From Dryomyza anilis (lineage: Eukaryota; Arthropoda; Insecta; Diptera; Dryomyzidae), in NCBI GenBank assembly GCA_951804985.1, contig OX638133.1, forward strand, positions 23,404,963-23,468,962: a stretch of 64,000 nucleotides of DNA, read 5' to 3'. Positions 52,001 through 61,000 of the stretch are shown one piece after another. Both the position numbers and the translations under genes were made by a program. Every line of letters begins with the position of its first letter. Position 1 is the stretch's first letter. Under the pieces are notes generated by a model. It saw only the letters and a program-made list of their open reading frames with translations, did not search any database and was not told the DNA's origin.

Positions 52001-55000
52001 TGAGATTAATGTGAAAATTGTAATAAGTATACCTGTCATATATTAAATATTAGTAATTTTCTGAATTTGTGATACATGTGTGATATTTGAAATACTTGTT
52101 ATATATTTGAAGTATATAATATTATTATTTTATATTCCTTTTTTATATCTGTGATATATGCATTGGTTCTTGATTGTGATATTTATGGTAATTCTGAAAC
52201 TTGTGATATATATGTTGCAAATGATACTTGTGGTATTTGTGATATATGTCTTATTAAAGTAAATGTGATATATAAGGGATTTTTTTTATAGATTTTTTTT
52301 GTTTTATATCAGATATTTGTTCCTTTTTTATATCTGTGATATATGCATTGTTACTTGATAGTGATATTTATGGTAATTCTGAAACTTGTAATATATATGT
52401 TGCAAATGATACTTGTGGTATTTGTGATATATGTCTTATTAAAGTAAATGTGATATATAAGTGATTCTTTTATAGATTTTTTTTGTTTTATATCAGATAT
52501 TTGTAATCTGAGTGATATTTTTATTAAATTTTTTGATAATTGGTCATATAAGATATTTGTTATATTTGTGATATTTTAAATAATTTTATTATTCCAGATT
52601 ATTTATTATAAACGCATATTATGATTATTTCAATATAAGTATGTGGTACTTGTGATACTTGAAATACCTGTGATATATGTCATATATAAGTGCATGTGAT
52701 ATAAAAGATTTTTGATATTATTAAAATTTTTGTAATATTTTTAATTTTATAAATATTTAATATTTGTGATTTTTTGTGGTAATTATAGTATGTGTACCTA
52801 TTTTTTGTAATATAAATGATTATTGCTATTTTTAGATTTTCGCAATATATGTAATTAATCAGATATTAATAATCAGTGTGATATTTTTTTTTAATATTTC
52901 AGATATATATTTTTGTTATTTGTGATATTTTTATGGTTTTGTTTAAGATAGTTCCTCTGTGATTTTTAGAATTTTATTAAATTTGTACTTTTTATATGTA
53001 TGTGATATTTTTATAATTCAGATTTATGGTTTTGTTTTATTTATCATTAATATCACATTTGATAAATGTTATATATTAAATTTTTATAATATTTTTAATA
53101 ATAGAAATTATAGAGAGCTTGACACATTTGTGATTATTATTTTGTTGTAGTTGTGATACATATAATTTTTATGAAATTTGTATTAAATACAAAAATTAAT
53201 TGTGATACTTATTATATTTGTAAAATTTTCGATATTTGTGATATATGTCATAGTTGTGATAGATAGTATTTCTGTGATTTTGTTTGTATAAATCTCTTTT
53301 TTTTAATTATATCACTTTTGATATATGTCATATGGTATGTGTGATATTTTCCAATATTTTTTGTTTTAGTAATTTTAGAGAACTTGCTATATTTGTGATA
53401 ATCACTTTTTGTAATTGTGATACTTATGATATTTGTGATTTATGTGCTTATATGCATTTTGATATAGGTAATATGTGTGATATATAGTTGCTTAATGTGA
53501 TATCAATTTCCGAATTAGTGTTATATATGATGTGATAAAAAAAATTACAACATCTGTATATATAGTATCACCCGGTCATTTTCTTTTTGAATTTCATTTA
53601 GAATTATTATAATGCATTCATTTGAAAGTTTTAATATTGAAACTTTTCAAATTGCTTCAACGACGTTGCAATAAAAATGCAATACAATATTAAATTGCGA
53701 TGGATGGATGGATGGATAATGCCAAGGAAAATCGTAAAAATTTTCAGGAAAAGTTATTGCCATTCAATGCAGTAATAAATGATACACGTTTCGGCGTCAG
53801 CAGTATTAAACATTCTCAGTGACACTCCTTGCTCTAATCCATTGCACTATAATAGATGCAAAACTAATGGTGGAAAATACATAAAAATATGAGCAGCATC
53901 GGATGTGACCGGGTGTTGATATCGTGAATTGTTTGCTGCAACCATGAGCTGCACAAGGATGCGATATCGTATTACGCGACAAGCAGTTCGATGAGAATGA
54001 TGATGAAAGTTGCTATGAACTAAAGCATGAATATAAAGACGAACGTATAAACAGACGGGCGGACAGACAGCCAAACAGGATGCCGCGCCAAGAAACCATA
54101 AAACGTTTGGCGTATAGAAAAATGAGCGCAAATGAAGTTATTTTGCAAGGACATCACAACAAATGAGAAGCTGCAGCAACAGCAGAAATATTGCCAAACT
54201 ATATTGCGTTGGTTGCAGCGGTAGCTGCTGCTGTTGCTGACAAGGACGACGCTGCTGCTTTCAGTATCTTTTGTAAATAAATCGAATTCACATTTCAATG
54301 ATTGTCATCAATAACAGAAGCAGTAGCAGCAAAACTTGGGGAAAAAGTTGAGCCAAAAAAAAAATAAAATAAATGAAATTAAGCAAGGACACAAAAGCAT
54401 GCGGTAGAATAATGTTTAATAAAGGACACTCCACCAACACAGTCATGTCGCCAAACACACAGACACATCTTCCCCAGAAGCTTTCGTTGGCTTTGAAGCA
54501 TTCGTGGAATCATTCTCTCGATATCGCTTACCTTCGCCACCAATGTATTGTTCGAATCGTAAGTGCTGTAGATGACCCACAGTCCCAACTCGTCCACATT
54601 GAAGTCCATATAGTTGTAGTTGGTCGAATAGAGCCGGTTGTTGCTGGCGATGCCAGAGTAGGGCAATTGTGTGGCTGGAAATATGGATTTTAATTTTAAA
54701 TTCGCGAATTTTTCATTATCATTTCATAAAAAATATATATTATATATATTTTCACAAAATACTGATTCCATTTAAACATTTTTTAAACAAAGAAAAAAAA
54801 TGTAATTTAAAAAAATAAAAACGTATTTTCCAAAAAAATTGTTTTTGGAAAAAAAAAACAATTATTTTTTTTTGCAAACAATTATTTGGTCGACGAAAAG
54901 AAAAAAATATTTATATAATATGAACCCATATAAACATTTTTTAAAGAAATAAAAAAAAATATTAAAAAAACGTATTTTCCAAAAAAAAAAAAAAAAAACC

Positions 55001-58000
55001 TTTTATGTCGAATAAATTGTATTTGGAAAAAAAACATTTTTCAAAAAAAAAATTTTTTTTTTAATTTTTTTGCAAAAAATTATTTGGTCGAATAAAAAAA
55101 TAGGTTTGTATAGCACCTTTATTCAATATAATCTACATATTTTAGTATGTTCATCACAATTATGCATTAATGCGTTGAATCTTTTTATAGTCATTCATTA
55201 AAATGTTTTGTAATCATTATTATTATGAAAAAGTCTACAATTTAATGATTCATGGTTTGAAGAATAAGATTCTTGAATATGATGTACATGTGTTTTATTT
55301 ATTTGTTAATTAAAGTGATGAAACATAGTCTTAAAAAAATACACTTTGACAAGTAGAAGAACACTTTTTCAGTCATTCGTTCAATTAAAATTCATAATAT
55401 TGATGTCTTGTAGTGATATTTTTTATGTAATGATATTCAATAAAATAAATTATGGTACGAAGCATTAAATTATTAAATATGATGAACATATTTCTGTATG
55501 TGTGTTTTATGTATTTGTTCATAAATGTGATGTACGAAATTGTCATATGTGATGTACTTATTTCTTATGGTTTTTATGTATTTTTTCATTGATCTGATGA
55601 ATTTAAATCTCAAATACGGTGAACATTTCTCATGTGTTTTATATATTTATTCATAAATGTAATGCACTAAATACTCAAAAATGAATTACATATTTGTTAT
55701 GGGTTTGATGTATTATTCCATTAATATGATGTACTAAATTCTGAAATACGATGTACATTTCTTATGTATTTTATATGTTTGTTCATTAATGTGCAGAATT
55801 AGATTCGCAATGCTATGTACATATATCTTATGTGTTTACTGTATTTGTTCAGAAATGTGATGTATAAAATTTCTAATTATGATGTACATTATTATTGTTT
55901 GTTTAATGTATATGAGCATTAATGTGATGCATTCAATGCACGAATATTATGCATATATTTTGAATGCATTTTACATATTTGTTTCTTAATGTGATGAAAC
56001 TATGTCATATAATACATTTTATATATTTCACATAGATCGAGAATTCATTACTTTCGGGTTTGTAGTGATTAATATTATGAATTGTTATTCAATACAATGA
56101 ATCTTGGTTTAAAACAGAAAATAAAAAACTTCTTTATATTGAATTGTTCTTTAAATCGTGGTTTGAAGAACAAGTCAAACCACGATTTAAAGAACAATTC
56201 ATAATATTGATTATTATAGAACAGCAATGTTATGAATTCATAAAATTTTTAATGAATGGCTAAAAATGTCTTCAATTTGATGAGGAAGCAAAGACTACTT
56301 TTCATCAGATTAATGAACAAATACTTAAGACACAAATTTTATGTACATCATATAGGAGAATTTTGTTCATCAAACCATATTTTCAATCAAATATTTTTTT
56401 TTATTATTTTTATTGTTCTCATGTGCTTCTTCTTTATCATGTCTTATGGTTGCTTGACATGCATGCTTGCTGGACAAAAATGTTTTGTAAGATATTTATA
56501 ATTACATTTTTTTGAAATTGAAATCTATATTTATAAAAAATAAATATTTTTAGGATTTTTGTTATTTTTTTCTACATTTTTTGATTTATTTTTATTAGAT
56601 AAAAAAATTAATAAACATTCTCATTTTCGAAAAAACTAAAAAAATAAAACTTTAAACAAATATTTGTTTTTTACGATGAAAAAAAAAATTGAAAAACATT
56701 AATTTTTCGAAAATAGTTTTATTTTTGGATTTTTTTTTATTCTATATATTTATAAATAAAAAAAATTGTAGGATATTTCTTCATTATTTTTTATTTTATT
56801 TTCTAATTTTTTTCGATTTTTTTTATTAGAAAATAAAATTCATTAAAATGTTCTTTTTCAAATAAAAAAAAAGAAAACTTTAAAAAAAAAATATTTTTTT
56901 TCGGAATAAAAAAAATTGAAAAACTAAATTTTCGAAAATAATTATATTTTTGGCTATAAAAAAACATCGAATAAAAAATTATAGATTTACATTTTTAATA
57001 ATACGAAGTTCTAAATATAAATAAATATATTATCAATTTTGAAAAAAGTATTTCTTTTATTTTTTCGAATATTTATTTCTTTAATAATTGTTTTTAATAA
57101 TTGCTTAAAATTGTTTAAAAATGTGTCTTTTTTGTTTGAAATTTTATATTTATATCATTATGAAAACTAAAAAAACACGATTTAAATTCGATCTTTCATT
57201 TTTTGAAAATTGCGGTTGATGAAAAATTTCGCCAAATTGATGTACAAATTTATAACATTGAAAAATCTGTCTTGTTCTGTGAAAAAAACAATATTTTTTT
57301 TCATTCTGTACACATTATGTGTTTGCCGCTAAAAGCATCATTTATTAGTTGAGCACATTTTCTAATTTTTCACAAAAAATAATGAAAAGTTTTCGCCAAT
57401 TCATCACTGTTGCTCATGTGTGCAACATTGCAGTGTTGCGCTTAATGCGTGCCGCACCGACACAAACTAAAACACATTTCACCAAAGAGGCGCCAACACA
57501 AATAGTTGCATGCAGCACATTCTTGAGTGATGAAATGTCATGCGATACATCATCATTAGAGGCAGTGTGAGTTATACGTAGGTATGTGTGTGAGCAACAT
57601 TTTATCGCATGCAACATTGTGCACTGCAATGGCAAACAATTAATATGAGTGCTGGGTGGCATGGGTGTGAATGTGACGTTAAAATGTCGTAAATGTTGCA
57701 GACGAAAAATTAAACACTCTGATTTGAAGAGCTCTATATGCTGTTGTTGCGAGCCGTCGCCGTCGCCGTCACCATGCACACAGAGCATCAAATAACAGCT
57801 CACTTTCGTCTGTGTCAACCACAATTTGCTCTCTGTGCTGTGTAGTTGTCCGTCGCACAAGTGCCTAGCAAAACATTCCTACGCAATTTTCTTACAATTA
57901 TTTACTGTAAACACGTTCTTTTCAAGGCATGTCAGAGACAGACACAGCCATAGACACATACAAAGAGAGAGTGATAGAGTGAGGAAGACACATGTTGCCG

Positions 58001-61000
58001 ACGACACTCATTCACTTGACACATGCACTCGTTGCAACATGCAACAGACTACTACACTCTTCCGTCGGCAACAATTAAAGCCTCAACTCAACTCGTCGTA
58101 ACGTCGTTGACACTCACTTATTGTCTTCAAATTTTTTAGATCCAGTTTGACAACCAGGTCCGTGTTGTACTGGTGGTAATAGAAGGATCCATTGTAGACC
58201 ACATGTGCGTTGCCCTGCAGAAAGAATGAAAAAAGAAAGAGTTAGATAGATAGAGAGTAAATATGTGAGTGACTGAAAGAAACAGAGAATGAATTAAAGC
58301 GCATAATGAGTTCTTGTGTTGCTTGGTGAGAGTAGCACGAAGAGCAGTATTTCACACAAAATGCATAAAATATGCCGTTGTAATTGTTGCAAGTTGCAGG
58401 CAAAAATTTGCGAATGTTTAGTGTCTCTGTAGGAAATACTCAAAATAATCAGGTATGTTTTGCAATTCATTTTTGATTAAAAAGTTTAATTTTTAATAGC
58501 AAACTCAAATTTTTCAAAAACTTATTTTTAAAGATTTTTTTATTAATTAATATTCAATATTTTGATTGATGTTGTTGATGAATTTCAAAATTTTAAATAT
58601 CATTTGGATGATTTAATATGTTTTAATTGAGGATATTTTGTCGTTGTAGAACGAAAATACATTTTTATAAAAAACTTAAATTTCGATTTTTTTGATTAAT
58701 ATTATTAAATGTAATTGATGCATTTTGAATCAATTGATAGATTTACATTTTCTTATCATGTAGTAAAAAAATTGAGATCGTCAATTAAAAATTGACAGAA
58801 ATATAAAGATTTTTGTAAATGAATATTTGGCATTTTGAAAATGTATTTGGTGACTTTTCGTTCTACAACCAGAGAGTATATATTTGATATAGAGTTTCCA
58901 TACAGGTGGGTTCACTGCCACTTTTTTCAATATAATTCAAACATTGGTTATGTGGAAATTGAAATGAAAATCTTGTCAACAGACACATTTTCAAATCAAT
59001 ATTCTGATGTTTTCTGCCACATTTTTGGCCAGAAAAAAAATTTAAATTTATAAGGAGTTGGATTGCAATATATCTTGGTAAGTTTGGTTGCAAATTATCC
59101 GCGGACAGATCCAGTTTTGTGCACTGTTTTCCTCTGTTAACTTCAATCTGTAAAATTCCACTTCCACATAACCAATGTTTTCGGCAGCGACGCCAGCAAA
59201 CTCGGATGGAATGGAATCTCTATTAAAAATCTATACTCTCTGCTACAACGACGATTTGTAAACATTTTAATGCAATTTTTAAAATATAGATGGTGTCTTT
59301 TATTCCAACAATAACGACACAATTCTGGAACAACAAAAACCATGGAATTTAAACTGAAATTCGATATTTAATTTCTTAAATGATGCTTGCTCGAAGATTT
59401 TGTTCTTGCAAGTCGTTCTTAGTCTTGCATTGGAAGATCAATCTCGTTTTTGCAATGTCGTTCTTGTTATAGCTAAAGGGGTCTTGCATTTTTATAATTG
59501 AACACAATTTTCTAACTTCCCTTAGACAAAATTCGTGAAGTTTAGAAACATGTTTTCGAAATAGTTAAAGCACACAAAGCAGGAGTTTGTATCTGTATTG
59601 ATGATGTCTTCATTTTGTCCATTACCGAAATATGACGGGACTTTGACTTTAAAATGCCATTCAATTTGATAAACTGACGTACGCTGTACACAAACTTCAA
59701 TTTATCTGTGTGTTTTTCGGAAATATTTTTAAATGCCATACATTTTTGTTCAGGATTCGATCCCGAAAAAAAAATTGGCAGTGTCAAATCAGTTTAAAAT
59801 TATTTTTTTGAAATATTTTTAAAATACAAAGACGACGTTTGTATCAAATTATGTTTTCTGTCCGTTCCTAATATTTGCTGGGAATCTGCAATTGAAATTC
59901 CATAAAATTTGATAATCTGCCTTACGCTCAAAAACTTCCATTAATCTGCTTGAGTTTGTATAAAATATGCCGGAAAATTCATAAAAATGACAAACAATTT
60001 ATTTTCGGGAACGAAGAAATATATTTTGCAACTTTCAGGAATATTTCTGACATATTTTTGACAAACACATCTCCCCCAAATAAAATATTTGTCAGGGCTA
60101 AATCAAATTAGAAATATTCTTTTTTTTTTCTGACAAATTTCAAAGGTACTTGGCTGAGTTTGTTTGGAAAAATATCAGATAAATTACAGAAAATTTATCC
60201 CGGGACCCTTGATAATATTTTGAGCAGCGTCAAGGCAGTTTAAAAACATTATTTCGAAATATTTCAAGCAGATAAGCATGGAGTTAGTATGAAAAGCTCT
60301 CTATTTTCTATCCATCCCTATTTAAAATCAGCCATACAACACCTACAAACTTTCAATAATCTTTGTGTTTACCAAATATATGCCTGAAAAATACCACTTC
60401 GGGGTGTTTTTTTTATTATTGTGAAATTTTGTTAGCACATTTGCGTGCACATTTTCGAAATTGAAGAGTTTGGGAAGTGTGTACCTTGTTATATCTTTTA
60501 GAATTTCTAAGGCAGATTCTCGGTAATTATTGAGTAGGGCAAACCCCATCAATATCTGCTTAAAATTATTATTCGAATTGTAACTAAACTATCAAGGTTT
60601 CATTTATCTTGTTTTTGTTAATACCCAAGAAACAAAACGGTCCGTTAACTGTTCCGTATACGGAACAGCAATACGGAATACGATTCCGTAAACGTTCCGT
60701 TTTCTGGATACGAAAACGGTCCAGTGAACGGATAAAGAGGAACATCGAAACGGATTTCGAATCCGTTGAGAGTACGTTTTGACGGTACGTTTACGGACCG
60801 TCATACTGGATGAATTACGGAGTGCATCCGTTGATATTACGTTTTGACGGTCCGTTAACGGACCGCTATTCTGGACAAAATACGGAGTGAGTCCGTTGAG
60901 ATTGCGTTTCAACGGTCCGTTAACGTACCGTAGATCTGTATCAAAAACGGAATGAATAGATTAAAAACACCGTTTTCATACCATACAATGTATACAAAAT

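Noticed and set aside
57414..57860. 148-residue minus-strand frame in an OLF intron
   Set aside because: No recognisable domain, lies between two well-phased exons and is not flanked by usable splice sites in frame.
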